Part shown: piece by piece, positions 1 to 8,167 of the stretch
Position numbering within the stretch: the first letter of the stretch is position 1
Layout: each line of letters begins with the position of its first letter
Assembly: GCF_010119245.1 (NCBI RefSeq)
Contig: NZ_WNKG01000007.1
Location: 368,058 to 432,057 of the forward strand
Direction: 5' to 3'
DNA length: 64,000 nt
From: Cyclobacterium salsum
Lineage (GTDB): Bacteria; Bacteroidota; Bacteroidia; Cytophagales; Cyclobacteriaceae
The notes under the pieces: generated by a model
The model's input: only the letters and a program-made list of their open reading frames with translations
Database searches by the model: none
Told to the model about the DNA's origin: nothing
Translations under genes and position numbers: made by a program

Positions 1-424
1 ATCCTACTCTCAGGGGCACCACCGCATCCAACGTAACTTTATCTCTGAATTGTGAAGTATTCTGGTCTTGTTCACCGATTACCGTTAAATAGGCCATAAT
101 GCCAGTACCCATTTCCAAATGATGGGAGGACCTGCCAAATAGAGCGGAAATTTCTAACGGTAGTGTGGGAAGCCAATGGACCGCTTTGGATGTATTGTAA
201 GGCAGCTCCGATCGGTCGTCTCGCCACATCGAAAAACCAGCGCTAGCTGACAACTTAAATTTCCCTTTTTGGTGAAAGATACGGGCATAACTGGCCGCAT
301 ACCTCCCCGCATTTCCTCCTACCTCGAGATAAACTGCATTTTTGGCGGTAAACGCCTTGGAATCGGCTTGGGAGAAGCCTTCAACGACAAAGGCAAGTGT
401 TAGCAATAGGAGAAAAAGTCGCAT
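1..424 (-). CDS. Outer-membrane-type secreted protein, C-terminus cut by window edge
   Basis: An open frame reads from ATG at 424 to the window edge (about 141 codons). It starts with a signal peptide (MRLFLLLLTLAFVVEGFSQA). Short alternating hydrophobic/polar stretches follow (YLEVGGNAGRYAASYARIF, KLSASAGFSMW), as in beta-barrel outer membrane proteins of Bacteroidota. No stop occurs before the edge, so the gene is partial. I do not recognise the family; a small outer membrane beta-barrel is the inference. It is not obviously in an operon with the next minus-strand gene, because 1 kb of non-coding DNA lies between them. Confidence 0.7.
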   Translation of the reverse strand, partial: MRLFLLLLTLAFVVEGFSQADSKAFTAKNAVYLEVGGNAGRYAASYARIFHQKGKFKLSASAGFSMWRDDRSELPYNTSKAVHWLPTLPLEISALFGRSSHHLEMGTGIMAYLTVIGEQDQNTSQFRDKVTLDAVVPLRVG

Positions 425-824
425 TTTGAATTTAACAAGAAGAAAATCCCCCCCATAGCCTTGGGCTTCTTTTGGGTTCACCGTGTAAACGTGCTTCATA
501 ACGAGTCTATTAGTCAAATTAAGACTGTATTCTTAAAGTAAAACTAAAAAACCAATAAAACAAATGGATCGACTCGATTTTTAGGAATTTTATAAAAATA
601 CCAAAGTAATTTATTATTATTTTACTCAAAGAGGGTTAGTTATGGGTTATAATTGAGGATAAACTTATCCATTCGAATAATTGCAAAGGGGTATTATTAC
701 ATTTTCGAAATGAATCTGTTTTACGGCTGTGTAATACTGTTCTTTATAAGTTTTAATCCTTTGGAGGGCCGGATTTCTTTGAAAATGTGAAAATGGATAA
801 GGATTTCTGAAAATGGATTTGTCT

Positions 825-900
825 GGCCATTGCAAATGCCTTTCGGTAGGCACCGTCGGTATGGCATCATCGAAAATACAGGGGTGAGGAGGCATACTCA
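825..900 (+). repeat. Dispersed palindromic repeat, copy A
   Basis: It begins with the near-palindrome GGCCATTGCAAATGCC (825-840) and runs through TTTCGGTAGG, TCGAAAATA, GGGGTGAGG and GGAGGCATAC. The same words in the same order occur at 5485-5590, and inverted at 5180-5260. Copy A lacks a segment of about 25 bases that the copy at 5485 carries before GGAGGCATAC. It does not encode a protein. Confidence 0.6.
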
Positions 901-1004
901 GCCAGTCAGAGGTAAAATTTTACATTCAGCGTATGGGTGTAGTTTTCCCTTTTTCCTTCAAACCTATTTTAAATGGTTCTAAGGTATAGGAATCGGCATG
1001 GATA

Positions 1005-1110
1005 AAAACATATCCCGCCCTTCCAGGGCTTTCGGTCAATCGGCTATCAATTCACGATGGGCTTACACCCATCGCTTTGGTATTTCGCCCCTGCAGGGCT
1101 TGATACAATT
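1005..1110. repeat. Composite palindromic repeat (three short inverted repeats)
   Basis: Three palindromes lie within 100 bases: GCCCTTCCAGGGC (1017-1029), a 7-bp stem CGATGGG/CCCATCG with a 6-base loop (1055-1074), and GCCCCTGCAGGGC (1087-1099), whose core CCCTGCAGGG is self-complementary. This layout resembles REP-like intergenic elements that I know from Bacteroidota genomes. Only one copy is in the window, so membership of a repeat family is inference. Confidence 0.45.
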
Positions 1111-1435
1111 TTTAATGCCTAGGAGGTAATGAAGCTTTGCAGTATCCTGAAAATAAATTTTAGGAGATTTTACCAGTTGCTTTTTGACATTGATATGCCA
1201 TGAGGGTAGTTCTTTTGTCAAAAATGCATTTGGTATTCAATGGATTTTCCAAAGGTATATTTACCTACTTCCCTTGGTCCAATAAGTCCCTCAACGGGAG
1301 AATGTGTGCAGGAAAACAATGTACTGGATACACTAGTCGTTTCAACATCTCTGCAAATTTAAAATTTGATTCTAAAATTGCAGGGATAAATAACATTCAC
1401 AACGCAGTTTTAGGGGTCGGATCAAACCATGTCCA

Positions 1436-3055
1436 CTACCCGGGCATGGCGTCTTTCAATGTCAGCGATTCAAAGGCTTTTCGAACTACCTCCTTATACC
1501 GCTCAAAAAAGTCACAACTGGTAAATCTGGTCACAATTATCCGACCCTCTCTTTCAAAGAGGGTATGCTCATTCGTGCTAAGGTAGACTTCACCCTTCGG
1601 ATCCACAAATCGGCGTTTGTAGGTAATGGTGTATCCCCTTATACCATTCGCCAGTTCCTCAATAGAGAGCTCGTTCAGTTGGTCGTTTGATCGATAACCA
1701 TCTGCACGTGAAGACAAATATTCGTCAACATCAAATGGTTCTTCTTTGGGAATCCCAACGGTAAGTTGCATCGATGCACCGCAAACGGATTTATCAGCCG
1801 GGTTTTCTCTGACAAAAGCTGCCCCGGTGAGGTACAAACCGTCTCGCTCTCCAACCGATTTCTTTTCTTCCAATGTCCAGCTGGGGGGATAGTTCCAACC
1901 TGCTGGCGGTTCTATCCGGAAATAAGCATTCTCCGCGATGATTTTCTTGTCGGGTTGACGAATGGGATCTAGTTGTTTGCTGTTTTTCCCTTTCCCGGCG
2001 GACGACTCTTTCTCAAAATCGGTGATACCGCCTTCATTTAAATCGTATTCGTAAAGTACATCCTCCTTAAAAAAAGAAATCCCATACAATTTTTTGAATT
2101 CCTCAGCGTACGTAAAGGTAGTGATGGGCTGGTCCAGCCTAAAGCGATCCAGTAAATTTCCCTCCCAATCCCAGACTTCCAGGTAGGGTCGGAAGGTTTC
2201 AAAATTTTCTTCTACTTCCTTTTTGGGCATTCCCACGTAAAGTACATAGATGTGTTCACTACTGGCAAATGGATCCGCCCGGTAAATCCACATTTCCTCA
2301 TCGGATGAGCTGTTGGAGGAGCTCTTCACCTCTATTTGCTGAAGAAGTTCCCCATCTCCACTATACAGTCTGATTTGATTGTGGTACAAGTAAAATACGG
2401 CCAAGCTTCCATCTTTGGGGTTGGCCACCGTACTTTTCATATAATCGCGGGACAGGTTTGCCTGATCCTTATTTTCCCCGGCGGCTGGCTTGGGGTATTT
2501 ACCGAATCGGACCAATTCCTCATTTCGTCCCAGGTGGACCAGCCGGTGCTCCGGTGCTCCCGGTTTTGCCTCCCCGATGTCGGCCACATATACGGAGTCA
2601 TTGACCAGGTGCAGCCCGTTAATCGGCCCACCGGTATCGGAAATCAATGTATGTTGCGCTTCCCGGGTTGCTTTTTCCGCATGCAGTTTTATTTTGATCA
2701 ACTGTGTACCCGAAAGCACCACGAGGTGTTCCCCATGGATTTTCAAGGAATTTCCATTCACAAACTGGAATTCATCAGGGCCCTCACCGATGTCGCCAAA
2801 GGCGTACTGGAAGGAAAAATCAGGCAGGGTATAGACTTTGAATAGATTTTCTTTCCCCTGGTCTAAGACCACGGCTTTGTCAGCAGACGCGACGATTTTA
2901 TACGGCATTAGAGCCGCATTGGCCAGGCTTACTTCGCTGGATTTCAGGGTTCCTGATTCCGGAATTTGGCGTATTATTTTTTTGCCTTCCTCCTGGGGAT
3001 GGCAGGAATAAAGGGCAAGGATAAAAATTGAGGTGATGAGGCGGATGTTCAACAT
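1436..3055 (-). CDS. BF3164-like six-bladed beta-propeller lipoprotein with extra C-terminal domain
   Basis: I chose the ATG at 3055 because it gives a lipoprotein signal (MLNIRLITSIFILALYSC, Cys18); the longer frame from 3136 would bury it. The protein is 539 aa. The first ~350 residues look like a six-bladed propeller with the family motif FGDIGEGPDEFQ and a last blade WDWEGN...RLDQPI. The final ~150 residues (from about NAYFRIEPPAGW) form a separate alpha/beta domain that resembles PsbP/Mog1-like folds; that is inference. It is paralogous to the lipoprotein at 3923-5029, which has FGKKGEGPNQL and LDWEGKP...LLDQPV. Such lipoproteins are thought to sit on the periplasmic or outer membrane; substrate unknown. 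Confidence 0.75.
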   Translation of the reverse strand: MLNIRLITSIFILALYSCHPQEEGKKIIRQIPESGTLKSSEVSLANAALMPYKIVASADKAVVLDQGKENLFKVYTLPDFSFQYAFGDIGEGPDEFQFVNGNSLKIHGEHLVVLSGTQLIKIKLHAEKATREAQHTLISDTGGPINGLHLVNDSVYVADIGEAKPGAPEHRLVHLGRNEELVRFGKYPKPAAGENKDQANLSRDYMKSTVANPKDGSLAVFYLYHNQIRLYSGDGELLQQIEVKSSSNSSSDEEMWIYRADPFASSEHIYVLYVGMPKKEVEENFETFRPYLEVWDWEGNLLDRFRLDQPITTFTYAEEFKKLYGISFFKEDVLYEYDLNEGGITDFEKESSAGKGKNSKQLDPIRQPDKKIIAENAYFRIEPPAGWNYPPSWTLEEKKSVGERDGLYLTGAAFVRENPADKSVCGASMQLTVGIPKEEPFDVDEYLSSRADGYRSNDQLNELSIEELANGIRGYTITYKRRFVDPKGEVYLSTNEHTLFEREGRIIVTRFTSCDFFERYKEVVRKAFESLTLKDAMPG

Positions 3056-3208
3056 GTGACAAGAATAAGCTGTGAGGGCTATAAAGGCAAATAAATGTGA
3101 CGGAATAGGCATTATTTGTGACCGAGTCAGACTCATTCGTGTAATTCCTCACATGGAAAACCAGATCTAACCCCTGGCTTTTTTCCTGGATAAGAAATTA
3201 TTTCACGT

Positions 3209-3922
3209 TTACTGATTCCTGTTGACCAGGCGAATGGTGTCGGAAAGCGGGCTGATGGCAGGTACCCATTTTTTGGAGCGAATTCCCGCATCGGCCTGAT
3301 TTTTAGGTAGCACTTCGCCTTTTTCCGTTACATAGACTGGCTCATTGGCATAAAACCATTTTATGCCTCTCTCGGTGTGTTCAACGATCACTCCTCGTAC
3401 AGCCCCTTCCATCCCCATTTCCAAGGTCCGTTGGTACAGCTCGCTGCGATAGCGGTTGTAGGGATCGGTATTGATAGGACTGCCCCCTGACAGGATGATG
3501 GCGTTTTTGTCATCCAATAGCAAGGTCTGCCCGGGACTTCTTTCCGACAAGCCATTCGCTTTAATCACCTTTTTCTCGGTGTCGTAATAAAAGGGATAGT
3601 CCATGTTCCGGTCAGAAAACCAATACTGCTTGAACCGCTCTCTATCGTCTGTGTCTTGCACCAGAAAAATATAGCCGATGGAATCCCTATCCATACTGCC
3701 CATTAAGCCATTCCAAACCTCCAGTTCCCGGTCAATTGAGGAGCCTTTCGGGTCTAATACCGTCACCAATTTTAGGGGTTTTACCAGGGGGTTGACTTCG
3801 GTATTGCCACTAACCTTTTGTGCATTTGCTGGTAGTTGGAATAGTTTGGACTCGGTGGCTTCCTGGGCATACCCGAAATGGGATAGCCCAAAGACTACTA
3901 CAAGTAAATAAAGTCGTATCAT
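3209..3922 (-). CDS. Secreted protein, possibly thioredoxin-fold without active cysteines
   Basis: 237 aa with a clear signal peptide (MIRLYLLVVVFGLSHFGYAQ). The pattern LVTVLDPKGSS...IGYIFLVQD...YPFYYDTEKKVIKANGL...PGQTLLLDDKNAIILSGGSP follows the strand-helix order of TlpA/thioredoxin-like periplasmic proteins, including a 'Lld.nk.vl.G.P' tail, but there is no CxxC. The fold call is therefore inference. Its ATG directly abuts the stop of the upstream propeller lipoprotein (TAA then ATG at 3923/3922), so the two are surely co-transcribed and probably translationally coupled. Function unknown. Confidence 0.65.
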   Translation of the reverse strand: MIRLYLLVVVFGLSHFGYAQEATESKLFQLPANAQKVSGNTEVNPLVKPLKLVTVLDPKGSSIDRELEVWNGLMGSMDRDSIGYIFLVQDTDDRERFKQYWFSDRNMDYPFYYDTEKKVIKANGLSERSPGQTLLLDDKNAIILSGGSPINTDPYNRYRSELYQRTLEMGMEGAVRGVIVEHTERGIKWFYANEPVYVTEKGEVLPKNQADAGIRSKKWVPAISPLSDTIRLVNRNQ

Positions 3923-5029
3923 TTAGGGTTCGTTTAATGGGTAGGCGATTAAACCGGGTTCTTTCTCAAAAGAAGCAGCATACAGTATTTTGGCTTGATC
4001 ATCTACTGCGATGGAGCGGACAGGCTGATCCAGTAGGTATCTTTTTACAGGCTTTCCTTCCCAATCCAACACAAATACCTCATTGGAAAGACCTGATTGG
4101 ATGATGGTTTCCCGGGAACTTTCATCGATTGTTTTTCCACTGTACAGGAAGTAAATATGGTCTTCCGTCACCGCCACGGACATGTATTCAAAGGTAGACC
4201 CCTCCTTATCCACGACCGCCATGCCTACAGGGCTATGTTGCACATCCAAAGGGGTATCTCCCCATGCATAGGTAGTAACGTCAATCGTATCCTGTAAAAC
4301 CCTGAGAATTCCAAATTCCGGGACCCTGGACATGCCGTATACGGCCAAATTCTTTGTGGGGTGGTTCATGAAAAATGACTGGTTGGCCATCGCCATGGAG
4401 GGCCCTCCCGGGTACTCACCCACTTCGATAAAGTCCCCGTTCTCAATATCGTAGGCACAAAACCGTTTGTGATGCATGCTGCCTACGATGTATCCATCCA
4501 CATGGACGGTACTCCCCATAAAGCGCTTTTCCTGTTGATCGATGGTAAACTTCGCTGTGGGCTCATCCAGGCCGCTTTTCAAGTCATCGATGTCATGGAT
4601 GTAATAGTGCACCTGGTCTGTCAGATAGAGCCGATTTTCTTTCCGGTCCACTGAGAAATAAAAGGCATCGCTTAGCAATTGGTTGGGCCCCTCTCCCTTT
4701 TTTCCAAACGGCCTGACCGACATGTTCCTCAAATCAATTAGTTTGTAGGTATACTCCCGATCCGGAAATTCGTTGACCAGTATCAGGCTGTCAAAAAAAG
4801 TCATATTGAATAGGTAGCTCAGCGGCTTTTCTCCTTCGGTCAACGCTACCGTTTCGCCCCTTACCGCTACTACTTCCGTTTTCGAAAAGTACTCCCTGAA
4901 GTTTGCACCAAGTGGGGGTTCCGAGCATGCGGTGAATAGGCCAATCCCAACAATAAGGGAGGGCAAACCTGAGTGGGTTTTGCGAACGGTCCAATCCAGG
5001 AGTAGGCTAATGGGTTTCACTCGGAGCAT
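3923..5029 (-). CDS. BF3164-like six-bladed beta-propeller lipoprotein
   Basis: 368 aa with a lipoprotein signal ending LFTAC at Cys35. The body shows repeated blade-like segments and the motifs FGKKGEGPNQL and VLDWEGKPVKRYLLDQPV, which it shares with the lipoprotein at 1436-3055. This is the TolB-like/BF3164-like family, abundant in Bacteroidota and of unknown biochemical role. It is the first gene of a minus-strand run that continues without a gap into the small secreted protein. The upstream 830 bases are non-coding and repeat-bearing. Confidence 0.75.
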   Translation of the reverse strand: MLRVKPISLLLDWTVRKTHSGLPSLIVGIGLFTACSEPPLGANFREYFSKTEVVAVRGETVALTEGEKPLSYLFNMTFFDSLILVNEFPDREYTYKLIDLRNMSVRPFGKKGEGPNQLLSDAFYFSVDRKENRLYLTDQVHYYIHDIDDLKSGLDEPTAKFTIDQQEKRFMGSTVHVDGYIVGSMHHKRFCAYDIENGDFIEVGEYPGGPSMAMANQSFFMNHPTKNLAVYGMSRVPEFGILRVLQDTIDVTTYAWGDTPLDVQHSPVGMAVVDKEGSTFEYMSVAVTEDHIYFLYSGKTIDESSRETIIQSGLSNEVFVLDWEGKPVKRYLLDQPVRSIAVDDQAKILYAASFEKEPGLIAYPLNEP

Positions 5030-5179
5030 GATTTAGGGCTAAGATAAGCGGCAGCTGGTGAGTCGAATAGTTTCTTGTGTAAGATATAACTAAATTGTTA
5101 TAAATCAAATGCAATGGGTGGAAAGGCTCCTTTCTTGCCCTGGGTTTTTGTTTCGTTTGCTGAGAACGAGCTGCTGCTA

Positions 5180-5260
5180 CTGGGTGAAGTATGTCACTTC
5201 ACCCTGCTATCATCGCTATCGTAAAAGAAAAAAGCCGCCAAAAAGCCATTTGCAATGGCT
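5180..5260 (-). repeat. Dispersed palindromic repeat, copy B (inverted)
   Basis: Read on the minus strand it gives AGCCATTGCAAATGGCT, TTTTTGG, TTTTCTTTTAC and GGGTGAAGT, aligning along its length with copy C. It ends in a perfect hairpin, GGGTGAAGT / ACTTCACCC with a 5-base loop (5182-5204). Copies B and C face each other, so they form long imperfect inverted arms around about 220 bases. Confidence 0.6.
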
Positions 5261-5484
5261 AAACGTACCTGTTTCCGGGAAAGATTTTTAAACGGTCTGT
5301 CCAACGGATCCGGCATTACAAATGCCTCGCTGGCGTTAAAAATATAATAAAAGGGATATAGTTACACCCAGCCCAGGAAACAAAGGCCCCTGCCAGGAGC
5401 TATCCTTTTTCCACATGCTGCGATCCGGGAAAAATACAAAGTCGACCCATAAATGATTATCGTTTTTGTTGACGGATAAGGAGT

Positions 5485-5590
5485 GGCCATTGCAAATGGC
5501 CTTTTGGTACGTATTTTCTGTTTACAATTTCGAAAATAGTTGGGTGAAGTTACAAACCTCGCCCAGCTTAGGAATGAGTAGGAGGCATAC
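5485..5590 (+). repeat. Dispersed palindromic repeat, copy C
   Basis: It starts with the perfect core GGCCATTGCAAATGGCC (5485-5501), followed by TTTTGGTACG, TTTTCTGTTTACAATTTCGA and a second imperfect hairpin GGGTGAAGT...ACCTCGCCC, ending near GGAGGCATAC. It is the direct-orientation counterpart of copy A and the inverted counterpart of copy B. It may be a REP- or MITE-like element. Confidence 0.6.
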
Positions 5591-5765
5591 CCCGGCATTT
5601 ATCTTCCGAGGTAACGTCCAGGACAGACTGTGGGAACAGGGACCCCGATAAGCGGTTAGTCGCGAATTCAAATTTTATTGTTCAGTATCGGTTGAATGGC
5701 TAAGAGGCATGGTACTGAAAAAGCTAGTTGGTATTTCTCAAAATTTTTCTATATTTAAGGGAGTT

Positions 5766-5840
5766 GAATCCGCCGCCCAAAAGGGAAGTAACCGCAAGGG
5801 GTGCGGTTAGCCAGTAGTTAGGCACAAGGCTAAAGAACCA
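5766..5840 (+). repeat. Hairpin plus GTTAGGC: possible gene-cassette border
   Basis: A stem AACCGC/GCGGTT with a 7-base loop (about 5790-5808) is followed by CCAGTAGTTAGGC. GTTAGGC fits the integron attC core GTTRRRY. A similar CCCAGTAGCTAAC sits at the stop codon of the following gene. Neighbouring DNA on the left is not AT-rich, while the gene to the right is. Cassette status is inference; no integrase is in the window. Confidence 0.3.
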
Positions 5841-5856
5841 TCATACAATAAAGAGA

Positions 5857-7917
5857 ATGAACAAAGAAAGAGCCATAACATACAGCTTGCTAGCCCATAT
5901 AAGAAATACGGGGAGTCTTGCAAAAGGACCAATTGACATTTTCATTCCCTTAGTAAAAAGGGCTCTATCAAAAATGAATTTTGAAGGAGTTTTTAAGGGG
6001 AAAAGCATAATAGAAATAAAGACAAAAACAGACTCTCTTTATAATATAGATTTTCCAATTCCTACTTTAAAAAAAATACTTGACGAAATCTGTAAAGAAA
6101 TAAATACAGAAGAAACAACCCATTTTGTAATTTATAGTGACGGAGCATTTAGCATTAATCAATACGCATTTACAGATTTTGAAGAAGTTATACATAATCA
6201 AGAAAAGGAAATAGGAGAATTGGAGGAATTGTTTAAAAAGTTTTGCGAAACTTCCGAACTTGAAATTGAAAATAGTAGCTCCATTTTTAAATTCATTGAA
6301 AAGAATAAATTTACCCTTTCAAAATACATCTCCAATAATCAAAGTACCAATGGAGAGGATTATACTTCCGAAGCTCAATTCATCGAATTTTTCAGAAGAA
6401 TCCCCACCATTTATGAACGCATAAAAAATATTTATCTTGGCTCAATTATAGCAGGGTATATAGAATACAATCCTGATGGTGTCAAGAGAGAAATTGAATT
6501 GCTATTGGACACAAATTTTGTTGTTGGACTTTTGGACTTAAATACTCCTGAATCTACTCATACTTGCAGAACATTAATCAGAATTGCTAAACAACAAGGA
6601 TTTACTATAACTATTTTAAAGGATACAATTGAAGAAACAAAAAATCTTCTCGAAACAAAAGCATCGTTCTTTGAAAAATCATTTCTACAAAAAAAGGTAA
6701 ACCCTGAGGATGTATATAATGCTTGTGATAGAAAAGGATATTCAAAAACTGACTTAGAACGTGCTGCTGATAACCTTGAAAGTTCCATTGGAGAGTTTGG
6801 TATCAGTGTGATTTATCATACAGAAAAACTTAAGAACGAAGCAAAGTTTACCGAAGAATATAAAATTTTTGAAAAGGTACGAAATTCAAAAAAATCAGCA
6901 CTTCACGATGCTGTTGCTATTTTGTATGTAAAAAAGAAAAGAACTAAGAAAATCAGGGATTTTGAAAAGGTTAATGCTTGGTTTGTAAATAACTCTGCAT
7001 CAGTCGAAGGGGATAATATATTTTTAAAAGATGGGTTTCAACCTGAGACTATAAAAGCTGACGATTTATTAAATATTTTGTGGCTAAGTAATCCTCAAAT
7101 TAACAAACAAATTCAAGGGGATGATTTAGCTGAAATTGGTTTAACATCTATTATTTCATTAACACTAAACAAAAACCTTCCAAAGTCTCAAATATTAAGA
7201 GAATTAGACGATAATATTCATAAATACGCTAAGGAAGAAATTAGTGACACGGATATTGTTCGCGTTGCTACACGTATTACGAATAAGCAATTAAAAGATA
7301 TTGAAGAATTAAATTTACTTGCTGAAAAAGACAAAGAGCAATTTGTAAAAAGACTTGAGGACGAAGCTGCGAAACAAAAAAGATTAGAAGAAAGCAGGAT
7401 TAAAAAGTTAGAAAAAGTATTTGAAGAAATAGCCTTAAGGACTGATGAACTTGAGAAATCAAAGTCGACATATGAAGAAAAAGCTAAAGTTTTTGATTCT
7501 GTCATTAATAAAAAAAATGAAGCTGACTTAAAGGTTCAAACTTTAGAAAACAAACTTGTAGATGAACAAAATAAAACAAGGGAAATACAAAGAAACCTAT
7601 GGGTGAAATCAGAATTGAAAAAGTGGAGAAATAAAAGTTGGATTGAGTTTTCCATCCCAAGCGTTTTATTCCTTTTGGCATTATTGTACATCTTGTATTC
7701 ATCTGACTGGAATTTAAAAATCGCATCTGACTATCTTAAAGAATTAAATTCTAACCTCATAATAAGCAGTATTTTTTCAATAATAGTCTTTATTTTCTCA
7801 GCAGTTTCATTCTCAACATTAATTGGTAAATATCGAAATCATGGTAATATTCAAAATTATATCAAAGGTTTAGAAATACCAGAAAGTATGAAAGAAGTTA
7901 AAAAGCCCAGTAGCTAA
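5857..7917 (+). CDS. PIN-like nuclease with coiled coil and two C-terminal membrane helices
   Basis: 686 aa, strongly AT-rich compared with most of the window. Residues 1-205 are unrecognised. Residues ~213-380 look like a PIN domain: LLLDTN (Asp218), acidic IEE (259-260), LHDAVAILYV (Asp351) and AWFVNNS (373-379), spaced as the metal-binding acids of PIN RNases. Residues ~475-580 are rich in E/K heptads, typical of coiled coil. Two hydrophobic helices follow (~597-613 and ~633-653), then a short polar tail. Family knowledge: PIN domains cut RNA, and fusions to membrane segments occur in phage-defence proteins. Membrane-tethered, triggered RNase activity is inference. Flanks look like a mobile cassette. 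No antitoxin-like partner is adjacent. Confidence 0.6.
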   Translation: MNKERAITYSLLAHIRNTGSLAKGPIDIFIPLVKRALSKMNFEGVFKGKSIIEIKTKTDSLYNIDFPIPTLKKILDEICKEINTEETTHFVIYSDGAFSINQYAFTDFEEVIHNQEKEIGELEELFKKFCETSELEIENSSSIFKFIEKNKFTLSKYISNNQSTNGEDYTSEAQFIEFFRRIPTIYERIKNIYLGSIIAGYIEYNPDGVKREIELLLDTNFVVGLLDLNTPESTHTCRTLIRIAKQQGFTITILKDTIEETKNLLETKASFFEKSFLQKKVNPEDVYNACDRKGYSKTDLERAADNLESSIGEFGISVIYHTEKLKNEAKFTEEYKIFEKVRNSKKSALHDAVAILYVKKKRTKKIRDFEKVNAWFVNNSASVEGDNIFLKDGFQPETIKADDLLNILWLSNPQINKQIQGDDLAEIGLTSIISLTLNKNLPKSQILRELDDNIHKYAKEEISDTDIVRVATRITNKQLKDIEELNLLAEKDKEQFVKRLEDEAAKQKRLEESRIKKLEKVFEEIALRTDELEKSKSTYEEKAKVFDSVINKKNEADLKVQTLENKLVDEQNKTREIQRNLWVKSELKKWRNKSWIEFSIPSVLFLLALLYILYSSDWNLKIASDYLKELNSNLIISSIFSIIVFIFSAVSFSTLIGKYRNHGNIQNYIKGLEIPESMKEVKKPSS

Positions 7918-8100
7918 CATCACCTAAGAACAAGCGGGCGGAAAGTTTTAAATTGAAAGTCATTACCTTTAACAAACCTTGGTCTTGGTGGACAGGCAAT
8001 CGGGTTTTAATGCCCGCCTACTCTTAGCCGTGGCGGTTGTGCTCAATTTGATAATTATCAATGAAATAGACTAAAACTGAGCAACACCGTATAAAATTAA
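7918..8100 (+). repeat. Inverted-repeat-rich downstream flank of the PIN gene
   Basis: Just after the stop, GCGGGCGG (about 7933) pairs with TGCCCGCC (about 8012). GCGGTTGTGC follows near 8028, then the perfect palindrome TTGATAATTATCAA (8048-8061), flanked by GTGCTCA and TGAGCAAC. The first part, from TAAC at the stop to GTTGTGC, spans roughly 125 bases with internal inverted repeats, which resembles an attC site in length and layout, but GTTGTGC is not a perfect core match. Confidence 0.3.
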
Positions 8101-8167
8101 TTGCTGGTTTTAGCCAGTTTACGAAAATGTTTAACTTTCCTAAAATTATAAAATAAACTCACTACCC

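Larger units (their letters stand above)
425..1435. other. Long non-coding stretch carrying dispersed repeats
   Basis: About 1 kb with no convincing gene; the short open frames here have no signal peptide, motif or plausible composition. It is AT-rich at 520-720. It contains one copy of a palindromic repeat that recurs at 5.2-5.6 kb (825-900), and a second, different repeat rich in short palindromes (1005-1110). It probably separates the partial gene at the left edge from the lipoprotein cluster. Confidence 0.6.
5030..5856. other. Non-coding stretch with inverted repeat pair and cassette-like border
   Basis: About 830 bases with no supported gene. It contains the inverted repeat copies B (5180-5260) and C (5485-5590), a related short palindrome GGCATTACAAATGCC near 5313, and close to the next gene a hairpin plus GTTAGGC sequence (5766-5840) that may mark an integrated gene cassette. 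Confidence 0.6.

Noticed and set aside
1200..1586. Plus-strand frame of 128 codons
   Set aside because: It runs into the opposite strand of the propeller lipoprotein and has no signal, motif or sensible composition.
2336..2845. Plus-strand frame of 169 codons
   Set aside because: Lies wholly antisense to the propeller lipoprotein, whose protein is clearly real.
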